A stretch of DNA of 9,099 bases, from assembly GCA_002366725.1 (NCBI GenBank), contig DFBT01000029.1, forward strand, positions 37,087 to 46,185, written 5' to 3'. This document shows, piece by piece, positions 1 to 5,286 of the stretch (positions are counted from its first letter, which is position 1; every line of letters begins with the position of its first letter). The notes beneath the pieces were generated by a model that was not told where the DNA came from, did not search any database, and was given only the letters and a program-made list of their open reading frames with translations. The position numbers and the translations under genes are program-made. The stretch comes from Caldifarciminota bacterium UBA3073 (GTDB taxonomy: Bacteria; Hydrothermota; UBA3073).

Positions 1-89
1 TAGCTACGCTTCTACGGGGCAAGCAGACTACAGACTAAGTGAAGGCTCCTGCAGGCGGGAAGGGATGCCAACCAAAAAATTTTCTGTCA

Positions 90-105
90 CCTACCGGCAG
101 GCAGG
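90..105. repeat. Partial copy of the 20-bp palindrome
   Basis: CCTACCGGCAGGCAGG matches 16 bases of the reverse complement of the 8711-8730 copy (CCTGCCTACCGGCAGGCAGG). The outer CCTG of one arm is missing, so the full stem cannot form. Confidence 0.75.
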
Positions 106-131
106 TATGTATTAATTAAATTCTCGTGCAG

Positions 132-154
132 GTCTCGTCGAAGTCCCTGTTGAA
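132..154 (+). repeat. GTCTCGT...CCCTGTTGAA repeat, left copy
   Basis: This 23-base stretch matches the reverse complement of 8894-8916 with two mismatches. The two copies therefore lie in inverted orientation near opposite ends of the window. The sequence just before it (TCTCGTGCAGG, 122-132) is also loosely matched, inverted, around 8853-8870. Confidence 0.65.
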
Positions 155-246
155 AAAAGAATAGCGAAAGTTAAAAGCCCGAGCACGAATCCCGTAAGGA
201 AAAAATAAGAAATTTTGGCTGTTATAAATATTTGTTTGTACTTTTG

Positions 247-265
247 CCTGTCTTCCAACAGGTAG
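247..265. repeat. Degenerate palindrome copy
   Basis: CCTGTCTTCCAACAGGTAG keeps short CCTGT/ACAGG arms. The segment ACAGGTAGATAAGAA (258-272) is repeated exactly at 1747-1761 after another degenerate palindrome, so both come from one longer ancestral sequence. It lies in the leader of the phosphofructokinase gene. Confidence 0.5.
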
Positions 266-295
266 ATAAGAATATCAAGAAAGGAGATTGAAAAT

Positions 296-1543
296 ATGCA
301 AAGAGAAACTTTGGCTATTGTGGTTGGTGGCGGGCCGGCTCCCGGTATTAATGGGGTCATCAGCTCGGTTACCATCAAGGCGATTAACCTTGGAAAAAAG
401 GTAATTGGTATAACTGACGGGTTCAAATGGCTGTCGCGTGGAATCAGCGATAGGATTTTGCCCCTCGCGGTTTCCGATGTCTCCAGGATTCACACGAGTG
501 GTGGATCAATTATAGGAACCTCCCGGGAAAATCCGAGCGGAGATTCCCAGAAGATGGCAAATGTGGTGGAGATTCTTAAAAAACTGGATGTAGGATATCT
601 GGTGACGATAGGGGGGGACGATACGGCATTCACGGCAAGTGAAGTTGCGAAGGCAGTGGGGAAAAAAATACAGGTGGCTCATGTGCCTAAGACTATTGAC
701 AACGATTTGCCACTTCCGGATAATATGCCGACATTCGGTTTTGAAACTGCCCGTCATGTCGGCACTAAAATTGTAGAGAATCTCATGGAGGATGCAAAGA
801 CGATCACTCGCTGGTACTTTGTGACGACGATGGGGCGTGAGGCGGGTCACTTAGCCCTTGGAATCGGAAAGGCTGCCGGTGCAACTCTGGCAATTATTCC
901 CGAAGAATTTCCCAAGTCCGATCATATTCATCTTTCAACCATTGCCGACATCCTTGAGGGTGCGATTATTAAAAGAAGAGCCATGGGTAGGAATGATGGC
1001 GTGGCGGTGATGGCTGAAGGGTTGGCAGCAAAAATTGGCAAAGACGAACTGGAGAAGCTTGCAAAATTGAAAAAAGACGAACACGGGCATATTCGGCTTT
1101 CGGAAATCAATCTCGGAAAATTTCTGAGAAATGAGGTTAAGAAAAGACTTCTGGAGAGAGGGATCGATATGACCATCGTAAAAACCAATGTAGGGTACGA
1201 AGTTCGTTCAGCCGCGCCCATTCCCTTTGATGTTGAATATACAAGAAACCTGGGTTATGGTGCAGTTAAGTTCCTACTCGGCGGAGGTTCAAATGCAATT
1301 ATTGCCTATCGTTCGGGTAAGCTCGCGCCTATCCCTTTTTCCGAGACCATCGACCCCAAAACCGGAAGAACCAGGGTTCGGCTTGTCGATATCAATTCCG
1401 AATCTTACGAGGTGGCAAAAGCCTACATGATAAGATTGAAAAAGGAAGATTTTGATGACGGGGAGAATATGGAACGACTTGCTCGAGCGGGCAATCTCAC
1501 ACCCGAAGAGTTTGAATCTCGCTTTCGCCACATCGCAATGTAG
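296..1543 (+). CDS. 6-phosphofructokinase, pyrophosphate-dependent type
   Basis: Phosphorylates fructose 6-phosphate to fructose 1,6-bisphosphate in cytoplasmic glycolysis. The 415-residue product has the PFK fold markers in order: a glycine-rich loop GGGPAPGIN (11-19), GGDDT (106-110), PKTIDND (131-137, with the catalytic Asp) and MGREAGH (179-185). Two positions separate phosphate donors in this family: Asp109, where ATP enzymes have Gly (GGDG), and Lys132, where ATP enzymes have Gly (PGTIDND). Both are the pyrophosphate form, so the enzyme is probably PPi-linked and reversible; databases often still label such proteins ATP-dependent. The length exceeds the roughly 320 residues of E. coli PfkA, as usual in this branch. 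The start has AAGGAG nine bases upstream. Arg and Ile codons include more CGN and ATT than gltX or tyrS. Monocistronic, since repeats follow the stop. Confidence 0.93.
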   Translation: MQRETLAIVVGGGPAPGINGVISSVTIKAINLGKKVIGITDGFKWLSRGISDRILPLAVSDVSRIHTSGGSIIGTSRENPSGDSQKMANVVEILKKLDVGYLVTIGGDDTAFTASEVAKAVGKKIQVAHVPKTIDNDLPLPDNMPTFGFETARHVGTKIVENLMEDAKTITRWYFVTTMGREAGHLALGIGKAAGATLAIIPEEFPKSDHIHLSTIADILEGAIIKRRAMGRNDGVAVMAEGLAAKIGKDELEKLAKLKKDEHGHIRLSEINLGKFLRNEVKKRLLERGIDMTIVKTNVGYEVRSAAPIPFDVEYTRNLGYGAVKFLLGGGSNAIIAYRSGKLAPIPFSETIDPKTGRTRVRLVDINSESYEVAKAYMIRLKKEDFDDGENMERLARAGNLTPEEFESRFRHIAM

Positions 1544-1557
1544 TGTCAAAAGAATTT

Positions 1558-1637
1558 GGACGCACCTGCCTGTCCATTCCATTCGGATGCTGTGCAACGG
1601 ATCCGTAGGGACCGGTAGGCAGGGATACACGCAGATT
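1558..1637 (+). repeat. GGACGCAGAT-type repeat, split by an insert
   Basis: GGACGCA (1558-1564) and GATACACGCAGATT (1624-1637) are separated by the 59-bp element at 1565-1623. Joined, they read GGACGCAGAT followed by ACACGCAGATT, the same 10-bp-period pattern as at 3359, 3528 and, inverted, 3694. Confidence 0.75.
1565..1623. repeat. Expanded palindrome, 59 bp, nested in another repeat
   Basis: It begins CCTGCCTG and ends GGTAGGCAGG, the two ends of the 20-bp palindrome, but about 40 extra bases separate them. The inner right part, GGATCCGTAGGGACC (1599-1613), closely resembles the insert in the 5287-5326 copy (GGGTCCGTAGGGACC), so the two are related composite forms. Removing the whole element rejoins a GGACGCAGAT repeat. 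Confidence 0.75.
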
Positions 1638-1638
1638 A

Positions 1639-1707
1639 ACCCCGTTAAATAATGATCTTGACAATAAATGCCGGATCTCTTCGGTAAACGCTTCTATTTA
1701 ACGGGGT
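1639..1707. repeat. Inverted repeat with ACCCCGTTAAATA arms
   Basis: ACCCCGTTAAATA (1639-1651) and TATTTAACGGGGT (1695-1707) are perfect 13-bp inverted arms around a 43-base loop. The terminal CCCCGTTA/TAACGGGG motif recurs with a short loop at 8792-8820, and both copies are followed by TGAA. There is no T-run after the hairpin, so it is not a typical terminator. Role unknown; it looks like a small repeat element. Confidence 0.7.
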
Positions 1708-1735
1708 GAACACGGATTATTATTTAGTAGACAGG

Positions 1736-1754
1736 CCTGACTACCGACAGGTAG
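1736..1754. repeat. Degenerate palindrome copy
   Basis: CCTGACTACCGACAGGTAG resembles the copy at 247-265, and both continue into the same GATAAGAA. The inner CTACCGACAGGTAG is itself nearly palindromic. Confidence 0.5.
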
Positions 1755-1858
1755 ATAAGAAATTGAGGTTCCCTTTTAAAAACTCAAGCTGTTTATCTTT
1801 TACTCTTGTCCATACGGATCTCATATCCACGGGATTCTGTGAACGAGTCTGTGACCTG

Positions 1859-1886
1859 TAGACAATCCCTGTTTTTAATTTATAAC
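1859..1886 (+). promoter_or_regulatory. Possible sigma-70-type promoter for gltX
   Basis: TAGACA (1859-1864) matches the -35 consensus at five of six positions and TATAAC (1881-1886) the -10 at five of six, with a 16-base spacer. Transcription would start near 1892, leaving an A-rich leader of about ten bases before the gltX ATG and no Shine-Dalgarno. This is a pattern match only. Confidence 0.4.
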
Positions 1887-1902
1887 CTCAAAAGAAAAAA
1901 AA

Positions 1903-3348
1903 ATGGTTAAAGTCAGAATTGCACCTTCACCGACCGGATTCCTGCATGTGGGAACCGCGAGAACCGCCCTCTATAACTTTCTCTTCGCGAGGAACGGAGG
2001 GGGAAAGTTTATCCTGCGAATAGAGGATACGGATATAGAGCGTTCAAGTGATGAGATGGTAAATGTCATCATTGAATCGCTCAAATGGATGGGACTTCAC
2101 TGGGATGAGGGTCCCTATTTTCAGTCAGAGAGGCGGGATATATATGTGGAATACGCGGACAAGCTACTTCAAGCGGGCTTGGTCTACCCCTGCTATTGCA
2201 CAAAGGAGGAGATAGAAGAAAGGAAAAGGGTCACAGAGAAGAAGAAGAAAAAGAAGGGATGGAAATACGATAGGAGATGTCTCCATCTTACCCGGGAAGA
2301 GAAAAAACAGTTTGAAAGGGAGAGAGCGAGTGCACTCAGGTTCAGGGTTGAGAGGGCGAGCTCCTTTGAGGATTTCTTACATGGAAAGATAGAGAGAAGT
2401 AAAGAGGATATAGAGGACTTCGTCATCATAAAATCAGACGGTATGGCGACCTACAACTTTGCCTGCGTACTCGATGACCATCTTATGGGTATTACACATG
2501 TAATAAGGGGAGAGGACCACATACCAAATACGCACAAACAGATTCTCTTGTATGAGGCGTTCGGATGGATGCCCCCCGAATTTGTCCATCTTCCCCTGAT
2601 ACTCGGTCCCGACAGGTCAAAGCTCTCGAAGAGACACGGTGCGGTGTCCGTGCTCGAATACAGAGACAGAGGATTTCTGCCGGAGGCGTTTGTGAATTTT
2701 CTTGCCCTTCTGGGATGGTCTCCCGGTGGCGACAGGGAGATAATGTCTCTCGATGAGATAATAGGACTCTTTTCGCTCGAGAGGGTGGGAAAGAGGGGAG
2801 CTGTATTTGATACGAAGAAACTTGAGTGGATGAACGGGGAGTATATCAAGAAGATGAGCGATGGTGAACTTCTTCGCAGGCTGTCGCCATTTATAGAGAA
2901 CAAGCCCGGGATAGAGGAAAAGGGAGATGAGTATATCCTCCGTGTGATAGCTTTGTTGAAGGAGAGGATGACACTTCTTTCCCAATTCTGGGAACTCGGT
3001 TCGTATTTTTTTATACCGCCTGAACAATATGATATCGAAAGTTTCACGAAATATGTGAAAAAGGGCAGGGCAGAGACAAGAAAGGAAAGGATTGAAAAGG
3101 TGATAAATGCGTTTAAAGAGCTAAAGAAGTTCGACAGAGATATGGCCGAAAACTGCGTAAGGGGCGTTGCAGAGGGTATGGGTATAAAGGCAGCCCTCAT
3201 AATACACCCGATAAGATTCGCACTCACTGGGAAAACAGGTGGTCCGGGACTCTTTGAGATTATGGAGATACTCGGAAGGGATGAGTGCATAAAGAGACTT
3301 GAGTATTTTGTGGAGAATATACTACCACAGCTTAATATCAAAAATTAA
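1903..3348 (+). CDS. gltX: Glutamyl-tRNA synthetase
   Basis: Charges tRNA(Glu) with glutamate in the cytoplasm; a class I aminoacyl-tRNA synthetase. The 481-residue product is of usual bacterial length. The N-terminal Rossmann domain opens with RIAPSPTGFLHVGTART (5-21), containing the HIGH-type signature HVGT (15-18), and has LRIEDTD (38-44). The second signature is KLSKR (240-244). A four-ligand zinc pattern is visible: Cys97, Cys99, Cys126 and His128, spaced as in the E. coli enzyme. Inside that insert lies an unusual run of six lysines (113-118). GEDHIPNT (203-210) is also conserved. The C-terminal anticodon-binding region follows, ending LPQLNIKN. The start codon has no clear Shine-Dalgarno, only an A-rich leader. 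From sequence alone I cannot tell whether it also charges tRNA(Gln). Confidence 0.97.
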   Translation: MVKVRIAPSPTGFLHVGTARTALYNFLFARNGGGKFILRIEDTDIERSSDEMVNVIIESLKWMGLHWDEGPYFQSERRDIYVEYADKLLQAGLVYPCYCTKEEIEERKRVTEKKKKKKGWKYDRRCLHLTREEKKQFERERASALRFRVERASSFEDFLHGKIERSKEDIEDFVIIKSDGMATYNFACVLDDHLMGITHVIRGEDHIPNTHKQILLYEAFGWMPPEFVHLPLILGPDRSKLSKRHGAVSVLEYRDRGFLPEAFVNFLALLGWSPGGDREIMSLDEIIGLFSLERVGKRGAVFDTKKLEWMNGEYIKKMSDGELLRRLSPFIENKPGIEEKGDEYILRVIALLKERMTLLSQFWELGSYFFIPPEQYDIESFTKYVKKGRAETRKERIEKVINAFKELKKFDRDMAENCVRGVAEGMGIKAALIIHPIRFALTGKTGGPGLFEIMEILGRDECIKRLEYFVENILPQLNIKN

Positions 3349-3358
3349 CCCAGAATTA

Positions 3359-3402
3359 GGACGCAGATGGACGCAGATAACCAAGATAAGGAATTTAAGT
3401 AT
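3359..3402 (+). repeat. GGACGCAGAT repeat, copy joined to the GxxExxY start
   Basis: Two GGACGCAGAT units in 10-bp phase, followed by AACCAAGATAAGGAATTTAA. The ATG at 3367 lies inside the repeat, so the repeat encodes the first residues (MDADNQDKEFKY) of the GxxExxY remnant. It matches 3528-3571 at 38 of 44 positions. Confidence 0.8.
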
Positions 3403-3539
3403 AAAGAATTAACTGCGAAAATCATACCTGCCTGCCGTCAGGCAGGGAGATTTTCTACAGGGTTTATAACAAATTAGGCTATGGTTTTTTGGAAAAGGCA
3501 TATGAAAATGCTCTGAGGATAGATATTGGACGCAGATGA
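3367..3539 (+). pseudogene. GxxExxY-family gene remnant, interrupted and truncated
   Basis: The frame opens MDADNQDKEFKYKELTAKII (ATG 3367, through 3426). It then runs into a 20-bp palindrome (3427-3446) and stops. The next frame carries on with FYRVYNKLGYGFLEKAYENA (3453-3512), then LRIDI. Removing exactly the 20 bp joins the two into one frame. The ELTxKII...VYNxLGxGFLExxYExAL pattern is the N-terminal half of the GxxExxY family, proteins of about 125 residues related to PD-(D/E)XK nucleases, function unsettled. The gene is cut a second time at 3528, where another GGACGCAGAT copy replaces the rest; the catalytic-type E-x-K half is not present in this frame. It is therefore dead twice over. 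Family identity rests on motif recognition. Confidence 0.75.
3427..3446. repeat. 20-bp palindrome inserted in the GxxExxY gene
   Basis: CCTGCCTGCCGTCAGGCAGG forms perfect 8-bp arms (CCTGCCTG/CAGGCAGG) with a 4-base loop. It starts exactly at a codon boundary after ATC ATA. Its length, 20, is not a multiple of three, which accounts for the frameshift. No target duplication flanks it. Confidence 0.85.
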
Positions 3540-3571
3540 ACGCAGATATACAGGATAAAGAGTTTAAGTAT
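3528..3571 (+). repeat. GGACGCAGAT repeat, second direct copy
   Basis: GGACGCAGATGAACGCAGAT followed by ATACAGGATAAAGAGTTTAA and GTAT; 38 of 44 bases match 3359-3402. Its ATG (3536) reads MNADIQDKEFKY against MDADNQDKEFKY in the first copy. In the shared DKEFKY part the two base differences are both silent. Confidence 0.8.
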
Positions 3572-3679
3572 GTGGAAATTAAAGCAATCCATACGGATCC
3601 TGTGGATAAGAATTTTGGCACTTTTTATTGGACAGGAAAGAGACGATTACTCCAACAATCCAATTTTCTCGGTTTTTAA
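3536..3679 (+). pseudogene. Short open frame, probable second GxxExxY fragment
   Basis: A 47-residue frame starting MNADIQDKEFKYVEIKAIHT and ending QQSNFLGF. The first 12 residues duplicate the start of the neighbouring remnant, and the ATG overlaps that remnant's stop (ATGA). VEIKA resembles the E-x-K nuclease motif (VELKA) of GxxExxY proteins, so it could be a 5' end fused to an internal piece. The resemblance may also be chance, since this stretch aligns loosely with KELTAKII DNA. The rest matches nothing I know, and it includes the repeat motif CCATACGGATCC. No ribosome binding site; I doubt it is expressed. Confidence 0.35.
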
Positions 3680-3693
3680 TTCATATTTTTGAA

Positions 3694-3725
3694 TTATCTG
3701 TGTTGATCTGCGTTTATCTGCGTCC
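3694..3725 (-). repeat. GGACGCAGAT-type repeat, inverted copy
   Basis: Read on the - strand it is GGACGCAGATAAACGCAGAT followed by CAACACAGATAA. It is an inverted partner of 3359-3389 and could form a long hairpin with it. Confidence 0.8.
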
Positions 3726-3779
3726 AAAGTTTTTCTTACTTTTGGGCCTGAACCGGAGATTAAAAGGAAGGCGTTTCTA

Positions 3780-3795
3780 CCTATCGGCAGACAGG
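3780..3795. repeat. Partial palindrome copy
   Basis: CCTATCGGCAGACAGG is a 16-base variant of CCTACCGGCAGGCAGG at 90-105, with two differences. Confidence 0.6.
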
Positions 3796-3833
3796 TGATA
3801 ATCGCAGAAAAAGAAATATAAAGAATCTTGATA

Positions 3834-3873
3834 ATCCCTGCCTGACGGTAGGCAGGTGCGGTTATCTGCGTCC
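3834..3873 (-). repeat. GGACGCAGAT-type repeat, inverted, split by the palindrome
   Basis: ATC (3834-3836) and TGCGGTTATCTGCGTCC (3857-3873) flank the palindrome at 3837-3856. Joined they read ATCTGCGGTTATCTGCGTCC, one base different from ATCTGCGTTTATCTGCGTCC at 3706-3725. Confidence 0.8.
3837..3856. repeat. 20-bp palindrome nested in another repeat
   Basis: CCTGCCTGACGGTAGGCAGG has perfect 7-bp arms (CCTGCCT/AGGCAGG) with GACGGT between them. It ends 31 bases before the tyrS ribosome binding site, so it would lie in or near the tyrS leader. Confidence 0.85.
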
Positions 3874-3887
3874 AAAAAATTTAAAAT

Positions 3888-3893
3888 AAGGAG
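3888..3893 (+). promoter_or_regulatory. Ribosome binding site that fixes the tyrS start
   Basis: AAGGAG directly abuts the first in-frame ATG (3894, zero spacing) but is six bases from the second (3900). The second ATG is therefore the likely start. Confidence 0.75.
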
Positions 3894-3899
3894 ATGGGT

Positions 3900-5072
3900 A
3901 TGGATGATTTTGAATTAATAAAGAGGGGAACCGCCGATGTAATAACAGAGGAAGAGTTAAAGGAGAAGCTTAAAGAGAAACGACCATTGAGGGTCAAATT
4001 TGGGATCGATCCCACGGCACCTGAGATCCATCTTGGGCTGGCTGTTCCACTACGGAAGCTTCGTCAACTCCAGGATTTGGGTCATACAGGGGTTTTAATT
4101 GTGGGCAACTTCACCGCAAAGATCGGCGACCCATCGGGAGTATCCAAGACGAGACCCGTTCTCACGGATGAGGAGATAAAGAATAATATGGCAAGATACA
4201 GAGAAGATATATTTGAGATTCTATTGCCGGAGAGGACGGAGTTCAGATATAACTCCGAGTGGTGTGAGCCGTTATCATCTACCGATGTTATCAAACTCAC
4301 ACAGAAGGTAACACTCGCGAGGATCATAGAGAGGGACGATTTCGAAAAGAGGCTGAGAGAGAATAATCCCATATCACTTCATGAATTGTTATACCCCGTT
4401 TTTCAGGCGTATGATTCTGTCTTTATAGATGCCGATATAGAACTCGGCGGCACCGACCAGACATTTAACTTTCTTATGGGAAGGGAGCTCCAGAGAGAGT
4501 TTGGAAAGACTCCACAGGTATGTATAACAATGCCCCTGCTTGAGGGACTCGACGGTGTAAGAAAAATGAGCAAATCATACAAAAACTACATTTCAATAAA
4601 AGACCCGCCGGATGAGATATTCGGCAAGATTATGTCCATCCCCGATGCCATTGTAATGAAATACTATGAACTATGCACAGACCTATCGCCTGAGAAGATC
4701 GAGAAAATAGAAGAAAGACTTGCATCCGGGGTCAATCCGAGGGATATAAAGGCAGAGCTCGCAAGGGAGATAGTGAGGATGTATCACTCAGAGAAGGCGG
4801 CGATTGGGGCAGAGGGGAAGTTTGAGAGGGTTTTCAGGGAGAGGGGTATTCCGGAGGATATTGGCAGTTATACACTCGAGGGAAAGATGTGGATTGTGCG
4901 ACTTCTCCAGGATGTGGGATTTGCCTCGACCGGAGGTGAGGCGAGAAAACTCATAACACAGGGTGCAGTCAAAATAGATGGTGAGGTTATTAGCGATGTC
5001 AACTATGAGGTCGACAGGGGTGGCGTATTGAAAGTTGGCAAGCGGAGATTTATAAAACTGGTTTTTTCTTGA
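3900..5072 (+). CDS. tyrS: Tyrosyl-tRNA synthetase
   Basis: Attaches tyrosine to tRNA(Tyr) in the cytoplasm; class I synthetase. With the start at 3900 the product is 390 residues. The Rossmann domain opens with FGIDPTAPEIHLGL (34-47), whose HLGL is the HIGH-type motif. YPVFQAYDS (165-173) and LGGTDQ (182-187) are the tyrosine-pocket signatures. The second class signature is a canonical KMSKS (222-226), which places it in the TyrZ-like branch rather than the E. coli TyrS branch with its KFGKT. The last 60 or so residues, from about 330, form an S4-type RNA-binding domain (GGEARKLITQGAVKIDGEVI). It is separated from gltX by 551 bp of repeats, so it is probably transcribed on its own. Codon use leans to AGA/AGG, ATA and GAG, like gltX. 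No sign of decay. Confidence 0.97.
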   Translation: MDDFELIKRGTADVITEEELKEKLKEKRPLRVKFGIDPTAPEIHLGLAVPLRKLRQLQDLGHTGVLIVGNFTAKIGDPSGVSKTRPVLTDEEIKNNMARYREDIFEILLPERTEFRYNSEWCEPLSSTDVIKLTQKVTLARIIERDDFEKRLRENNPISLHELLYPVFQAYDSVFIDADIELGGTDQTFNFLMGRELQREFGKTPQVCITMPLLEGLDGVRKMSKSYKNYISIKDPPDEIFGKIMSIPDAIVMKYYELCTDLSPEKIEKIEERLASGVNPRDIKAELAREIVRMYHSEKAAIGAEGKFERVFRERGIPEDIGSYTLEGKMWIVRLLQDVGFASTGGEARKLITQGAVKIDGEVISDVNYEVDRGGVLKVGKRRFIKLVFS

Positions 5073-5122
5073 TTGCATAGGAAACTATACAACAAGTCAT
5101 AGTATCGAGTATATGTCAGCTG

Positions 5123-5210
5123 GAGATTGCTTCGGGGGTTGCTTCGGGGGTTGCTTCGGCTTCGCCTCGCAATGACATCCCTCGCAATGACATCCCTCGC
5201 AATGACATTA
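5123..5210. repeat. ATTGC element with tandemly expanded arms
   Basis: The outer arms GAGATTGCTTCG and CTCGCAATGAC are the inverted ends of the same element family as 7288-7409. Here each arm is multiplied: TTGCTTCGGGGG recurs with a 12-bp period from 5127 (two full units plus TTGCTTCGG), and CTCGCAATGACATCC recurs three times with a 15-bp period from 5166, the last unit ending ATTA. Confidence 0.8.
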
Positions 5211-5244
5211 CTCCTGAAAACCGCAATTAAAAAAATCATGGGTA

Positions 5245-5264
5245 ATCTGCGCCCATCTGCGTCC
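5245..5264 (-). repeat. GGACGCAGAT-type repeat, inverted copy
   Basis: ATCTGCGCCCATCTGCGTCC reads on the - strand as two GGACGCAGAT-like units in 10-bp phase, with GGGCGCAGAT as the second. Confidence 0.75.
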
Positions 5265-5286
5265 AATTTTTTCTTGACAGGGATTG

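Larger units (their letters stand above)
1..295. other. Upstream spacer with repeat debris
   Basis: I see no convincing gene here. The stretch holds a partial palindrome copy (90-105), a GTCTCGT...GTTGAA repeat (132-154), a degenerate palindrome (247-265) and, at its right end, the phosphofructokinase ribosome binding site (AAGGAG at 281-286, nine bases before the ATG). A TATAAA at 223-228 could be a -10 box but has no matching -35. The first 110 bases are open in one frame to a TAA, but the translation matches no family I recognise and ends in the partial palindrome. Confidence 0.6.
1544..1902. other. Repeat-filled spacer between phosphofructokinase and gltX
   Basis: No gene is supported. 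Fifteen bases after the phosphofructokinase stop comes a GGACGCAGAT-type repeat (1558-1637) split by a 59-bp palindrome-ended insert (1565-1623). An inverted repeat with CCCCGTTA arms follows (1639-1707), then a degenerate palindrome (1736-1754), a CCATACGGATC motif (1810-1820) and the likely gltX promoter (1859-1886). Open frames crossing this stretch are shadows or repeat translations. Confidence 0.75.
3359..3725. mobile_element. Possible non-autonomous element with inverted ends
   Basis: The left end (3359-3389, GGACGCAGATGGACGCAGAT then AACCAAGATAA) matches the reverse complement of the right end (3694-3725, ending ATCTGCGTTTATCTGCGTCC) along about 31 bases. Between them lie the GxxExxY gene remnant, a second direct copy of the left end (3528-3571) and a CCATACGGATCC motif (3589-3600). 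No transposase and no target duplication are visible. It may be a MITE-like unit, or repeats that gathered around a gene. Confidence 0.4.
3349..3899. other. Repeat-filled spacer between gltX and tyrS
   Basis: No intact gene. It holds a 367-bp region with inverted ends (3359-3725) containing a broken GxxExxY-family gene, then a partial palindrome (3780-3795), a full palindrome (3837-3856) nested in another GGACGCAGAT-type repeat, and the tyrS ribosome binding site (3888-3893). Confidence 0.8.

Noticed and set aside
1227..1652. Small open frames at the 3' end of the phosphofructokinase gene on both strands
   Set aside because: They are alternative-frame shadows that run into repeats; none has a family motif.
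1544..1902. tRNA or other structured RNA genes in the gaps
   Set aside because: No GGTTCGAATCC-type T-loop or cloverleaf pairing was found in any intergenic stretch; the hairpins are repeat palindromes.
2451..3341. A 296-residue - strand open frame inside gltX
   Set aside because: It is antisense to a confidently identified synthetase, rich in Ser and Pro as shadows of AGG/GAG codons tend to be, and has no family motifs.
3894..3899. Upstream ATG for tyrS
   Set aside because: It touches the AAGGAG directly with no spacing; the ATG six bases further on is well placed.
3349..3899. Possible CRISPR array
   Set aside because: The repeats are unevenly spaced, in both orientations and nested, with no regular spacers and no cas genes.
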